Of a stretch of DNA of 64,000 nt, positions 17,007-26,602 are shown piece by piece. How positions within the stretch are numbered: position 1 is the first letter of the stretch; the number at the start of each line of letters is the position of its first letter. Below the pieces are notes generated by a model, which was not told where the DNA came from, ran no database searches, and was given only the letters and a program-made list of their open reading frames with translations. This DNA is from an uncultured Flavobacterium sp. (GTDB lineage: Bacteria; Bacteroidota; Bacteroidia; Flavobacteriales; Flavobacteriaceae). The stretch lies in assembly GCF_947632075.1 (NCBI RefSeq), contig NZ_CANRNX010000005.1, forward strand, positions 1-64,000, read 5' to 3'. Position numbers and translations under genes: made by a program.

Positions 17007-19172
17007 TTACTTATTTGACTTATTAGTGTTTTTTATGTCGATTAAAACGTTAACAGCTTCGTCTACATAAACATCTTTATTTAAGTTTTCGTGCCATTTG
17101 TCACGTTTCTTTTTCAACGTTTCATCCGTTTTGTAAAGTTCGATTTCGTAAGGTAACGAAAGGAAAACTAATTCGTTTTTGTAATCTTTAATTGGTTTGA
17201 AAACTTTGTTTTTCTCTTCGAATTCTTTAGATTTTTTATTGAAATCGTCATAGTTTAAAGAGAATGTATTTTCGTCTTTACGAGAACTAATCCATTTTGC
17301 ATTTTCGTCGATTAACTTGAATTGCGGATTATTTTGCATTCTGTTTTTACTATTGTTGATTACCGTTGTAAAATCGTATGCAAAAGGTTTGTAATTTGCT
17401 TTTTCAATTTTATCCCATTCCATTGCATTGTCTAAATCTCTTTCTCCTGTATCAATGTAAGTTAAACGGTCTGGCATTACAATATCACTTTCAACTCCTT
17501 TTAACTGAGTAGAACCTCCGTTTACACGGTAGAATTTTTGTGAAGTGAATTTAAGTGCTCCGAAATCGTAATCTTTAACTTTTAAGATTGAATTTAAATC
17601 TAACATGTTTTGAACGGTTCCTTTTCCGAAAGAATGTTTAGAACCAATAACTAAACCTCTGTTGTAATCTTGAATTGCCGCAGCGAAAATCTCAGAAGCA
17701 GAAGCAGAATAGTTGTTTACCATTACTACTAACGGACCATCCCATTGTACTTTAGTATCTTTATCAAACAGAACTTGACGTTGACCTTTTTGTGAACGAA
17801 CTTGAACTACCGGACCTTGATCGATGAATAAACCAACCATGTCAACAACTGTTTGTAATGATCCACCACCGTTGTTTCTTAAATCCATGATAATTCCTTG
17901 AACATTTTGTTCTTTTAAGCGTTCTATTTCTTTAGCAACATCTTTAAAAGCATCACGGCTATCTCTGGTTTCAAAATCGATATAGAATTTTGGTAACTGA
18001 ATCATTCCATATTTACCATCTTTCGTATCAATTATTGTTGATTTTGCGTAAGTTTCTTCAATTTCAAATTTATCTCTTTGAATAGGAATTACTTTAATGT
18101 CACCATCAACTTTTTTAACTGTTAATTTAACCGTAGTTCCTTTTTTACCTTTGATTAATTTAACTACGTTATCTAACCGTTTTCCGGCAATATCAACAGG
18201 TTCTTCGTCACCTTGAGCAACTTTTAAAATTACGTCACCACTTTCTAATTGACCGTCTTTCCAAGCTGGTCCGCCGGCGATGATTTCTGTAATTTCAATA
18301 TAATCGTTTTTCTTACTAAGTTGCGCTCCAATTCCTTCCATAGAACCACGCATACTTTCGTCAAATTTTTCTTTAGTTTCTGGTGCGAAATAAGAAGTGT
18401 GCGGATCAAATTGTTCTAAGATAGAGTTGATGTAAACACTCATCCAATCTGTACGAGTAAGTTCACCAATAACTTCGAAATAATCGTTTAAATTTTTCAA
18501 AGCACTTTCTCTTGCTTCTTTTTCTAATTCTTCAAATGATTTTTTCTCAATTGGTTCTTTCTTCTTTTTCTTTTTATCGTCAGAAATTTTAATTTCAGTA
18601 TTGGGTTCTTCCACATCAGTTTCTTCTACGTCTTTACCTTCCTGAATTTTTATTTTATCTTCAATACTTGAAAGTACGTTAAGTTTTAACTGTTTTCTCC
18701 AACGTTCTTTTAATTCTTCTTTGTCTTTAGCAAAAGGCATTTTCTCGAAATCTGTATTAATTTCTTCCTTAATAGTAAAATCAAAAGGTTTTGAAAGAAT
18801 TTCAGTATAAATTTCTTTTGAATCTTTCATACGTTGTTGCAAAATCTCGTATGAATAATCAAAAAATGTAAAACTTTTATTTTTAACTTGATTGTCAATT
18901 TCTAATTCGAATTTATTAAGATTATCAACATCTGCTTGAGTTAAGAAGCGTTTGTTTGGGTCGATATTATTTAGATAATCTTTAAAAGCTTTTTTAGAAA
19001 AATTGTCATCTATTTTAGAAGCGTTGTAATGACCGTTTTGTACAACATAGGCCAATAATTCCATAAGAATTGCTTCTTTTTCTGGGTTTGGATCTTCTTT
19101 TTTTGGAATGAAACTCCATAAAAGTGCAGAAATTGCTAATACAGCAATTATAATTTTATAATTTTTCTTCAT
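17007..19172 (-). CDS. prc: Carboxy-terminal (tail-specific) S41 protease
   Basis: About 721 residues from the ATG at 19172 (MKKNYKIIIAVLAISALLW), chosen because it gives a clean signal-anchor; the track start at 19196 adds eight residues. Order: N-terminal helical domain (about 30-250), with a lysine-rich loop DDKKKKKKEPIEKK near 200; PDZ domain (EGIGAQLSKKNDYIEITEII) from about 270; S41 core with the Ser in NNYSASASEIFAAAI and the Lys in HSFGKGTVQ, the Ser-Lys dyad of Prc; a C-terminal DUF3340-type region. Prc trims or degrades periplasmic proteins from the C-terminus and affects wall hydrolases. Length fits the family. Confidence 0.94.
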   Translation of the reverse strand: MKKNYKIIIAVLAISALLWSFIPKKEDPNPEKEAILMELLAYVVQNGHYNASKIDDNFSKKAFKDYLNNIDPNKRFLTQADVDNLNKFELEIDNQVKNKSFTFFDYSYEILQQRMKDSKEIYTEILSKPFDFTIKEEINTDFEKMPFAKDKEELKERWRKQLKLNVLSSIEDKIKIQEGKDVEETDVEEPNTEIKISDDKKKKKKEPIEKKSFEELEKEARESALKNLNDYFEVIGELTRTDWMSVYINSILEQFDPHTSYFAPETKEKFDESMRGSMEGIGAQLSKKNDYIEITEIIAGGPAWKDGQLESGDVILKVAQGDEEPVDIAGKRLDNVVKLIKGKKGTTVKLTVKKVDGDIKVIPIQRDKFEIEETYAKSTIIDTKDGKYGMIQLPKFYIDFETRDSRDAFKDVAKEIERLKEQNVQGIIMDLRNNGGGSLQTVVDMVGLFIDQGPVVQVRSQKGQRQVLFDKDTKVQWDGPLVVMVNNYSASASEIFAAAIQDYNRGLVIGSKHSFGKGTVQNMLDLNSILKVKDYDFGALKFTSQKFYRVNGGSTQLKGVESDIVMPDRLTYIDTGERDLDNAMEWDKIEKANYKPFAYDFTTVINNSKNRMQNNPQFKLIDENAKWISSRKDENTFSLNYDDFNKKSKEFEEKNKVFKPIKDYKNELVFLSLPYEIELYKTDETLKKKRDKWHENLNKDVYVDEAVNVLIDIKNTNKSNK

Positions 19173-19372
19173 AAATAGCCAAATAGCATTCATCAATTAA
19201 TTTTCAACTAAAGTAATTAAAATTTTCCGTACGCTGAGTAGCTAACGGATAATTTTTTGTTAAACATATCTTCAAAAAAGCTTAAAATATCAGGTTTTAA
19301 GTAGTTTCTTTTTTCTTTATAAAAGAAGTATTTATTATTTTGTTACTTTTACGAATGTATAAAAAATACAGT

Positions 19373-20143
19373 ATGGAAAAAAGACCTTTGATATTAGTTA
19401 CTAATGACGATGGAATAACAGCACCTGGAATTAGATCGTTAATTGAAGTGATGAAAGAAATTGGAGATGTAGTAGTTGTAGCGCCAAATAGTCCGCAATC
19501 GGCAATGGGACATGCAATTACAGTTAATAATACACTTTACTTAGAGAAAGTAAAAATAGATAAAGATTTAGAATCTGAATATAGTTGTTCTGGAACTCCG
19601 GTTGATTGTGTAAAAATTGCAATTGATCAAATTATAAAAGGGAAGCCCGATATTTGTGTTTCTGGAATTAATCACGGTTCAAATTCAGCTACAAATGTTA
19701 TTTATTCTGGAACTATGTCTGCTGCTGTTGAAGCAGGAATGAATGGAGTTCCGGCTATTGGTTTTTCGTTATGCGACTTTAGTTGGAATGCTAATTTTGA
19801 AGAAATTAAAACTTTTGTTAAGTCAATAACATTACAAACTTTGAAAAATGGTATTCAAAGTGGAGTAGTACTTAATGTGAATTTTCCGAAATTACCTTTC
19901 TCCGAAATAAAAGGCGTTAAAGTTTGTAGACAAGCCAATGCAACGTGGGTTGAGAAGTTTGATGAAAGAGTAAATCCACACGGAAAAAGATATTATTGGT
20001 TAACTGGTACTTTTGAAAATCATGATAAAGGTGAAGATACAGATGAATGGGCTTTAGCTCATGGTTACGTTTCTATTGTTCCGGTACAGTATGATTTGAC
20101 AGCTTATCATGCGATGCAACAATTAAATACTTGGGAATTTTAG
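19373..20143 (+). CDS. surE: 5'/3'-nucleotidase SurE
   Basis: About 256 residues from the ATG at 19373 (MEKRPLILVTNDDGITAPGI); two upstream in-frame starts in the track would add residues not seen in SurE. The metal site motif TNDDG, NSPQSAMGHAIT, SGTPVDCVKIA and SGINHGSNSATNVIYSGT are all present. SurE is a cytoplasmic metal-dependent phosphatase acting on nucleoside monophosphates. It is followed 3 bases later by a small membrane protein and then lpxB, forming a plus-strand operon. Confidence 0.96.
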   Translation: MEKRPLILVTNDDGITAPGIRSLIEVMKEIGDVVVVAPNSPQSAMGHAITVNNTLYLEKVKIDKDLESEYSCSGTPVDCVKIAIDQIIKGKPDICVSGINHGSNSATNVIYSGTMSAAVEAGMNGVPAIGFSLCDFSWNANFEEIKTFVKSITLQTLKNGIQSGVVLNVNFPKLPFSEIKGVKVCRQANATWVEKFDERVNPHGKRYYWLTGTFENHDKGEDTDEWALAHGYVSIVPVQYDLTAYHAMQQLNTWEF

Positions 20144-20146
20144 TTT

Positions 20147-20419
20147 ATGAATATATTAAAATTGTTTTTAGGGACAATAATTGGATTAATTGTTTCTTTT
20201 ATTTTCGGAAGTGTAGTTTTTAATTTTCTTACAGGAGTACCTCCATTTGAAAATTTAAATGTTTTAAATTACGGTTCGTTATCAGGAAAAGCCTTGTCTA
20301 TTGGTGCTATTCCGAATATAGGTTTGTTTTATTTATTTTTAAATAAAGATAATTATTACAGTGCACGTGGTGTTATTCTGTCATTTATTATCATCGGATT
20401 ATTTGTTTTATTAAGCTAA
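20147..20419 (+). CDS. Small three-span membrane protein of unknown function
   Basis: A 90-residue hydrophobic protein with three likely spans: about 5-27 (LFLGTIIGLIVSFIFGSVVF), 45-62 and 72-89 (GVILSFIIIGLFVLL). I do not recognise a family. It sits tightly between surE (3-base gap) and lpxB (1-base overlap, TAATG), so it is almost certainly translated as part of this operon. A role in envelope or lipid A metabolism is suggested only by position. Confidence 0.75.
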   Translation: MNILKLFLGTIIGLIVSFIFGSVVFNFLTGVPPFENLNVLNYGSLSGKALSIGAIPNIGLFYLFLNKDNYYSARGVILSFIIIGLFVLLS

Positions 20420-21540
20420 TGAGGTATTATATTATTGCAGGAGAAGCATCGGGCGATTTACACGGATCTAATTTACTTAAAGCTTTATTTAAGGAAGATC
20501 CGAATGCAGAAGTTCGTTTTTGGGGAGGAGATTTAATGCAACAAGTTGGTGGAACCTTAGTTAAACATTATAAAGATTTAGCTTTTATGGGTTTTGCTGA
20601 GGTTGTGATGAATTTAAGAACTATTTTTAGAAATATCGATTTCTGTAAAAAAGATATTTTAGCTTTTAATCCGGATGTGATTATTTTTATTGATTATCCT
20701 GGCTTTAATATGCGAATTGCTAAATGGGCTAAAGAAAAAGGATTTGATACTCATTATTATATTTCACCTCAAATTTGGGCTTGGAAAGAGAATAGAATCA
20801 GAGCTATAAAACGTGATGTAAATCATATGTATGTAATTCTTCCGTTTGAAAAAGATTTTTACGAAAAGAAGCATAACTATAAAGTACATTTTGTAGGTCA
20901 TCCGTTAATTGATGCTGTTAACCAATTTAAAGATGCAGATGTTGTTGATTTTAGAAAAAAATACGATTTAGACTCTCGTGAAATTATTGCACTTTTACCC
21001 GGAAGTAGAAAGCAAGAAATTGAACGTTTACTATCAGAAATGCTTTCTGTGGTAAATGATTATCCGCAATATCAGTTTGTAATTGCTGGAGCTCCAAGTC
21101 AGTCTTATGAATTTTATAAGAAATTTATCAAGCAAGAAAATGTTAAGTTTATTTCAAATGATACCTATTCGTTACTAAACAATTCTTACGCTGCATTGGT
21201 AACTTCTGGAACGGCTACTTTAGAAACCGCTTTATTCAAAGTGCCACAAGTAGTTTTATATAAAGCAAATAACATTTCTTATCAAATTGCAAAACGAGTA
21301 ATTAAACTAAAATATATTTCTTTAGTTAATTTAATTATGGATAAACAAATTGTTACAGAACTTATTCAAGATGATTGTAATACAAAAAATATTAAAATTG
21401 AATTAGAAAAAGTTATTAACAATCCATCAAGATCGCAAATCCTTGAAAACTATGATGAATTAATAAAGCTTTTGGGTAAAGAGCAGGCAAGTGAAAAATT
21501 TGTTCACATTTTAAAAACATTAAAAAGTTTGGCTAAATAA
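20419..21540 (+). CDS. lpxB: Lipid-A-disaccharide synthase
   Basis: A 373-residue GT19 glycosyltransferase. Motifs: YIIAGEASGDLHGSNLL at the N-terminus, YISPQIWAWKENRI near 115, IALLPGSRKQEIERLL near 190 and VTSGTATLETALF near 257. LpxB joins UDP-diacylglucosamine and lipid X into the lipid A disaccharide at the inner membrane. It overlaps the small membrane gene by one base and ends before an nlpC promoter. Other lpx genes are not in the window. Full length. Confidence 0.97.
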   Translation: MRYYIIAGEASGDLHGSNLLKALFKEDPNAEVRFWGGDLMQQVGGTLVKHYKDLAFMGFAEVVMNLRTIFRNIDFCKKDILAFNPDVIIFIDYPGFNMRIAKWAKEKGFDTHYYISPQIWAWKENRIRAIKRDVNHMYVILPFEKDFYEKKHNYKVHFVGHPLIDAVNQFKDADVVDFRKKYDLDSREIIALLPGSRKQEIERLLSEMLSVVNDYPQYQFVIAGAPSQSYEFYKKFIKQENVKFISNDTYSLLNNSYAALVTSGTATLETALFKVPQVVLYKANNISYQIAKRVIKLKYISLVNLIMDKQIVTELIQDDCNTKNIKIELEKVINNPSRSQILENYDELIKLLGKEQASEKFVHILKTLKSLAK

Positions 21541-21558
21541 AAAAATAGTATATATTTG
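21529..21558 (+). promoter_or_regulatory. Predicted promoter of the NlpC/P60 gene
   Basis: TTG at 21529 and TATATTTG at 21551 with a 19-base spacer fit the Bacteroidota -33/-7 consensus exactly, 46 bases upstream of the ATG. The -33 element lies inside the end of lpxB. Confidence 0.7.
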
Positions 21559-21604
21559 TAAAAGTCAAGTCAAAAATCCCCGACTATTAATTTAAATTCC
21601 GATT

Positions 21605-22222
21605 ATGAATACATTTAAACTTACGTTAGCTTTCGCAATTTCATTGTTTGCAATGAATATTACGTCAGCACAATCATTTATGGTTAAGCCAAAAAATACA
21701 ACGAAGACAGAAGTTAAAAAATCGGATAGAGAATTAACTGTTGAAGAATTAAATAAAATTTTAAGTTCAGCAACTGAAGAAACTAAGAGCAAAAAATCTG
21801 ATGAAGATTTATCTGAGAAATATTCTTATTTAACAGAGCAGCTAATAAATGTAGCAAATGACTATAAAGGTGTTAGATATTCTTGGGGAGGAATGAGCCG
21901 TAGCGGAATGGATTGTTCAGGATTTGTAAAAACAGCTTTTGATCATTTTGATATTAACTTACCAAGAACGTCAAGAGAAATGGCTTCTTTAGGAAATAAA
22001 ATTTCTAAAAATGACGCTAAACCAGGAGATTTAGTTTTTTTTAAAAACGGAAGATCTAGAGTTATCAATCATGTTGGTATTGTAGTAGAAGTTAAAGGAG
22101 ATGAAATATTTTTTATTCATTCAGCAACTTCAAAAGGTGTAACCGTAAATTCTACAAAAGAACCATATTATAGTAAAGGATTTGTTCAAGTGAACAGAGT
22201 TTACGATCAACAAATTTTATAG
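21605..22222 (+). CDS. Secreted NlpC/P60 family cell-wall hydrolase
   Basis: A 205-residue protein with a signal peptide (LTLAFAISLFAMNITSAQS), a low-complexity linker rich in Lys, Glu and Ser to about 75, and an NlpC/P60 domain: YSWGGMSRSGMDCSGFVKTAF with the catalytic Cys near 101, INHVGIVVEV with the catalytic His, and FIHSATSKGV. Such enzymes cleave D-Glu to diaminopimelate bonds in peptidoglycan stems. It has its own well-formed promoter, separate from the lpxB operon. Confidence 0.93.
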   Translation: MNTFKLTLAFAISLFAMNITSAQSFMVKPKNTTKTEVKKSDRELTVEELNKILSSATEETKSKKSDEDLSEKYSYLTEQLINVANDYKGVRYSWGGMSRSGMDCSGFVKTAFDHFDINLPRTSREMASLGNKISKNDAKPGDLVFFKNGRSRVINHVGIVVEVKGDEIFFIHSATSKGVTVNSTKEPYYSKGFVQVNRVYDQQIL

Positions 22223-22266
22223 AAGTTAATTATTAAATTTCATATTTATTTCATTATCTTCATGTT

Positions 22267-24261
22267 ATGAAGAAGTACATGAGATATCCTATTATTCCCA
22301 TTGCATTCTTTTATGTCAATGGGATTTTTTTTTCAAATCAAATTATAGAAGTGTTTTCTATCGAATTGATTTGGTGTTTCATTACTTTCTTTTTTTTAAT
22401 TCTAATTTCATTTCAATTTACTTTTTTGAAAAAAAGAATTAATCCTTTTTTAGAAACCTTATGTTTTTTGTTTTTATTCTTTTTTGTTGGAATTTCGTCC
22501 TTTCAAAATGTTAGAACTGAAAACAAAATTCCTGTTAATGAATTTCAGTACGGTGTAATTACAATTAACGAAGTATTGAAATCGAATTCGTATCAAAATA
22601 GATATTTTGCAAATTTTGTTTCCACTACTAATATTGAACAGAAAATTTTATTATATCAGGCTAAAGATTCATTAAAGTTAAAAGTTGGAGATCAATTAGC
22701 TGTCACAATATTTGTTGAAACTATTCCGATCGCTAAAAATCCGTATCAGTTTGATTACGCTAATTATCTAAAAAATAAACAAATTTTTATTCAAGCTAAG
22801 CTTCCTGAAAATTATTTGCCTTTGGCACGTTCGGAAAACCTAAAGTTTCAACTATTATATTTTAGAGAAACTTTGATGAATAGCTTTAAAATACATCATT
22901 TTACTCCTGAAGTAAATGGAGTAGTTAACGCGTTATTATTTGGTCAACGTGCAGATTTAAGTGAGAAAATTCAAACAGATTATAGAAATGCGGGAGTTAT
23001 GCATATTTTAGCTATTTCAGGAATGCATATCGGAATTTTGTATTGGATTATTAATCTGATTTTAAAATCGTTTATACGGCCAAAAAATATCCGTTTTATT
23101 ACAGTAATTGTTATTCTAAGTTGCTTTGCCGTAATTACTGGCTTAAGTGGCTCTGTAGTTCGGGCTGTACTGATGTTTACTATCGTTGGTTCTGGTTTGG
23201 TGTTTAAGCGCAAAAGTGAAACTACAAATGTATTAGCACTTTCAATGCTATTGATTTTAATTTTTAATCCGTACTACATTTTTGATGTTGGATTTCAATT
23301 AAGTTATATGGCAGTTTTTTCTATTGTTTATTTATATCCTATAATTCGTCCATATTTTCAGTCGAAATATCTTGTTTTAAATTATTTTACTGAATTAATT
23401 AAGATTTCAATTGTTGCTCAGCTTGGAATTTTACCTTTAACGGTTTATTATTTCGCTCAAATTCCACTATTATTTTTATTAGGAAATTTAATTGTGATTC
23501 CTATTTTAACAGTAGTTTTAATAGGACTTGTATTTGTCCTGATTCTTAATTTTATTTGGAAAGATTTATCAATTTTGATTGGAAAAGTACTTGCTTTATT
23601 AATTGATGTTGTTAATGAAGCGATGGCTTTTATATCGTCTAAAGATTCCTTTTTATTATCTAATATTAAACTTGATGGTATTACATGCGTTTTATTAATA
23701 CTTATAATTTTTGGTATTGCTTATACAATTAAAAAATTTTCTTACAATAAATTACTTGCCGTATTTATTTTAATTTTCGTTCTGCAAATAAATAATTTTG
23801 TACAGTTAAATGAAATTAAAAATAAGTATGAAAAGTTTGTACTTTATGATTATCAATCTTTAATATTTGCTATTTCTCATAAACAAAATCTGTTTGTTTA
23901 TAGCGATGATTCTTTGATTTTACGAAAACCGATTTTAAAAGACATAATTCGTGAAAATGAAATTAATAATATTGATTTTAAGTACATTGAAAATTACATT
24001 GAAATAAATAATTTGAATTATTTAATTGTCGACAGTTTAGGAATTTCTGAAATTTCAACTAATATTGATATTTTAATTTTAAAAAATAATCCAAAGTTTA
24101 ATTTAGACCGATATTTAAATAAAAATAATCCAAAGCTTATAATTGCTCATCCGAAAAATTATAAAACAAACACAGTTTTGTGGGAGCAAACTTGCCGTGA
24201 AAAAAACATCCCATTTCACAATATGCGTGAAATGGGATATGTAAATTTGTCAGAGTATTAA
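22267..24261 (+). CDS. comEC: ComEC/Rec2 family DNA-uptake channel protein
   Basis: A 664-residue polytopic protein. N-terminal spans and a DUF4131-like beta region (about 1-180) precede the competence domain with VVNALLFGQRADLSEKIQ, AGVMHILAISGMHIGILY and GLSGSVVRAVLMF, followed by repeated spans up to about 500. The last 150 residues resemble a metallo-beta-lactamase region but I see no HxHxDH, as is usual in short Bacteroidota ComEC. The protein moves single-stranded DNA across the inner membrane during transformation. It abuts the stop of the convergent thioredoxin-like gene with no gap. Confidence 0.9.
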   Translation: MKKYMRYPIIPIAFFYVNGIFFSNQIIEVFSIELIWCFITFFFLILISFQFTFLKKRINPFLETLCFLFLFFFVGISSFQNVRTENKIPVNEFQYGVITINEVLKSNSYQNRYFANFVSTTNIEQKILLYQAKDSLKLKVGDQLAVTIFVETIPIAKNPYQFDYANYLKNKQIFIQAKLPENYLPLARSENLKFQLLYFRETLMNSFKIHHFTPEVNGVVNALLFGQRADLSEKIQTDYRNAGVMHILAISGMHIGILYWIINLILKSFIRPKNIRFITVIVILSCFAVITGLSGSVVRAVLMFTIVGSGLVFKRKSETTNVLALSMLLILIFNPYYIFDVGFQLSYMAVFSIVYLYPIIRPYFQSKYLVLNYFTELIKISIVAQLGILPLTVYYFAQIPLLFLLGNLIVIPILTVVLIGLVFVLILNFIWKDLSILIGKVLALLIDVVNEAMAFISSKDSFLLSNIKLDGITCVLLILIIFGIAYTIKKFSYNKLLAVFILIFVLQINNFVQLNEIKNKYEKFVLYDYQSLIFAISHKQNLFVYSDDSLILRKPILKDIIRENEINNIDFKYIENYIEINNLNYLIVDSLGISEISTNIDILILKNNPKFNLDRYLNKNNPKLIIAHPKNYKTNTVLWEQTCREKNIPFHNMREMGYVNLSEY

Positions 24262-24717
24262 TTATAATTCTGCTCTTAATTGTTCTGGTGTTCTAAATCC
24301 TAAAATTGTTTTTTCTACTTTTTGATTGTTATTTATTATCACCATTGCAGGATATCCTTGAACTTTTAAATAAGAAGCGAATTCGTGCATTCCGTTTCTG
24401 CTTTTCTTTCTTTCTTCTTTATAACCTGAATTTTTATAGGTCATTTTTCCAAAAGTTACTTCTTCATTACCTTCTGCATTAAACTTTACAGGGTTGTAAT
24501 TTTCATTGATGAATTTTGAAGTTTCAGGATCTGAAAATGTCTTAGAATCTAAAAGTTTACAAGGCCCACACCAAACCGTATAAACGTCTATAAAGATTGG
24601 TTTTTTATTTTTTTTCTGTGCTTGAATCGCTTCATTCATCGTCATCCATTTCACTTCTTGAGCTTGTACTGCTAAACTGACTAAAGTTATTAAGAAGAAA
24701 AAGAAAATTTTTTTCAT
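24262..24717 (-). CDS. Exported thioredoxin-like protein
   Basis: A 151-residue protein with a signal peptide (MKKIFFFFLITLVSLAVQAQ) and a thioredoxin fold: FIDVYTVWCGPCKLLDSKTF carries the CxxC active site, and VQGYPAMVII carries the cis-proline loop. A periplasmic thiol reductase or DsbD-like partner role is likely. It is a single gene, tail to tail with comEC. No partner reductase is adjacent. Confidence 0.88.
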   Translation of the reverse strand: MKKIFFFFLITLVSLAVQAQEVKWMTMNEAIQAQKKNKKPIFIDVYTVWCGPCKLLDSKTFSDPETSKFINENYNPVKFNAEGNEEVTFGKMTYKNSGYKEERKKSRNGMHEFASYLKVQGYPAMVIINNNQKVEKTILGFRTPEQLRAEL

Positions 24718-24745
24718 GATATTTAAATTTTAGTAAAGATAAAAA

Positions 24746-24773
24746 AAATCCGATAGCGTAAACTACCGGATTT
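24746..24773 (-). terminator. Terminator hairpin downstream of the first POT carrier gene
   Basis: AAATCCGATAG / CTACCGGATTT is an 11-bp stem with one mismatch, loop CGTAAA and T-rich bases on the minus strand, 20 bases past the carrier's stop codon. Confidence 0.7.
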
Positions 24774-24793
24774 ATGTATTTCAAAAGGTGTGC

Positions 24794-26560
24794 CTATTTT
24801 ACACCGTGCATTAATTTTTTCAATACTGGATTTAACGCCATTACTAAAAGTCCTGCAGCGATTGGTACAATAGTGAAAATTAAAAAGAATGTAGATAACG
24901 AATATTCGTTTGTAATGTTTTCAATTTCACCACCAACGGCAGCTGCCAATTTGTTTCCGATTGCAATTGCTAAGTACCATATACCAAACATAAACGCAAT
25001 CATACGAGCTGGAACTAATTTAGATACATAAGATAAACCTACAGGCGATAAGAATAATTCACCTAACGTGTGGAATAAATATGCAAGAACTAACCAAATC
25101 ATTGAAACTTTTACACCTTCTTGAATTCCATGTGAACCATAAGCTAATAATCCAAATCCTAAAGCCATAATAATTAATCCTAAACCATATTTAATTGCTG
25201 CTGGTGGATTAAATTTAGAATCCCATATTTTAGCAACTGAAGAAGCTAATGCAATAATAAAGAATGAGTTTAATATTGAGAACCAAGATGGATCGATTTC
25301 AGATTCTGTTTTAGAGAATTCGTTCATTAACATCCAAATCGCTACAGCCCAAACACCAATAAAAGTAATTGCTAATACAATGTTTGATCCTGGTGCTTTT
25401 TTGAATGTTTGTTTTGCTAATAAGTATAATACCCACGAAATAATAATTAACGGAATAACAGTTAATAATGTATTTACGATATTAAATGTAGTTAATGAAG
25501 AACCAGCTAAAGAACGGTCAACATTATCTCTTGCGAAAATTACTAATGAAGAAGCTCCTTGTTCAAAAGACATCCAAAAGAAGATTGTAAAGAAAGCAAA
25601 AACTGTTACAGCAATCATTCGGTCTCTTACTATAGGTGAATAACGAATTACACGCGATACAACCAAGAATAAGAATAATACTAAACCAATTACAATCATA
25701 ACAATTGAACCATCCATACCAAACATTTCCTTTGGTAAAATGTGCATTCCACCAATTTTAGATAACGGATCGTTAAACGCATATAATAAACCAATTACAG
25801 TAGATGCAGCGATTAAGAAATAATCTAACATTGTAAATGGATTTGCTTTATCTTCTTCACCATCTTTTAAATCAGCTTTAGCAGCAGCAGCTTTAGCTAA
25901 TTTACTTTCAGCTGTTGGTTTTTCTCCAATAGAACCAAATAAAGGTTTTGCTAACCAAAATTGTAAAGTTCCTAAAAGCATGAAAACACCTGCTAATCCA
26001 AAACCATAATGCCACCCTACATTGTTTGCTAGATATCCACAAAGCATCATTCCGAAGAAAGCACCAGCGTTAACTCCCATGTAGAAAATAGTATATGCTC
26101 CGTCTTTTTTCTCTGGGAATGATTTATACATTTCAGATAAAATCGAAGTCATATTTGGTTTAAAAAATCCAGTTCCAATTACTAAACATCCTAAACCTAA
26201 ATACATAAATAATGGTGTGTCGAAAGCCATCAAACCATGACCAAGCGTCATAATGATAGAGCCGACTACTACCGCCCAACGGTATCCGATGTATTTATCG
26301 GCAATAATTCCTCCAAAAATAGGAGTTATGTACAATAACATTGCATAAGTTCCATATAAAGCCCCTGCGTTTTCTGCATTCCAACCCCATCCAGGATTAT
26401 CTCCAGTTAATGCAGCAGTTAAGAATAAAATTAGTAAAATACGCATTCCGTAGAATGAGAATCTTTCCCACATTTCTGTAAAGAAAAGTACAAATAATCC
26501 AGATGGATGACCTAATACTTTTGATTCAAAAAAATCAGGATTAGAGGTTGTTGTTGACAT
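24794..26560 (-). CDS. POT-family proton-coupled di/tripeptide transporter (copy 1)
   Basis: A 588-residue carrier with about 14 spans. It begins with the POT hallmark FFTEMWERFSFYGMRILL, the ExxERFxYYG-type proton/peptide motif, followed by TPIFGGIIADKYIG and IFYMGVNAGAFFGMMLCGYL (PTR2 signature). An inserted cytoplasmic loop near 215-240 is Lys/Ala-rich (KLAKAAAAKADLKDGEEDK). It imports di- and tripeptides with protons. It is a close paralogue of the next gene, including the C-terminal end LNPVLKKLMHG. Together with the neighbours it forms a minus-strand peptide-uptake cluster. Confidence 0.95.
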   Translation of the reverse strand: MSTTTSNPDFFESKVLGHPSGLFVLFFTEMWERFSFYGMRILLILFLTAALTGDNPGWGWNAENAGALYGTYAMLLYITPIFGGIIADKYIGYRWAVVVGSIIMTLGHGLMAFDTPLFMYLGLGCLVIGTGFFKPNMTSILSEMYKSFPEKKDGAYTIFYMGVNAGAFFGMMLCGYLANNVGWHYGFGLAGVFMLLGTLQFWLAKPLFGSIGEKPTAESKLAKAAAAKADLKDGEEDKANPFTMLDYFLIAASTVIGLLYAFNDPLSKIGGMHILPKEMFGMDGSIVMIVIGLVLFLFLVVSRVIRYSPIVRDRMIAVTVFAFFTIFFWMSFEQGASSLVIFARDNVDRSLAGSSLTTFNIVNTLLTVIPLIIISWVLYLLAKQTFKKAPGSNIVLAITFIGVWAVAIWMLMNEFSKTESEIDPSWFSILNSFFIIALASSVAKIWDSKFNPPAAIKYGLGLIIMALGFGLLAYGSHGIQEGVKVSMIWLVLAYLFHTLGELFLSPVGLSYVSKLVPARMIAFMFGIWYLAIAIGNKLAAAVGGEIENITNEYSLSTFFLIFTIVPIAAGLLVMALNPVLKKLMHGVK

Positions 26561-26602
26561 TTATTTTAATTTTTAATTTTTCGTATCCGAAAGATACTTA
26601 AT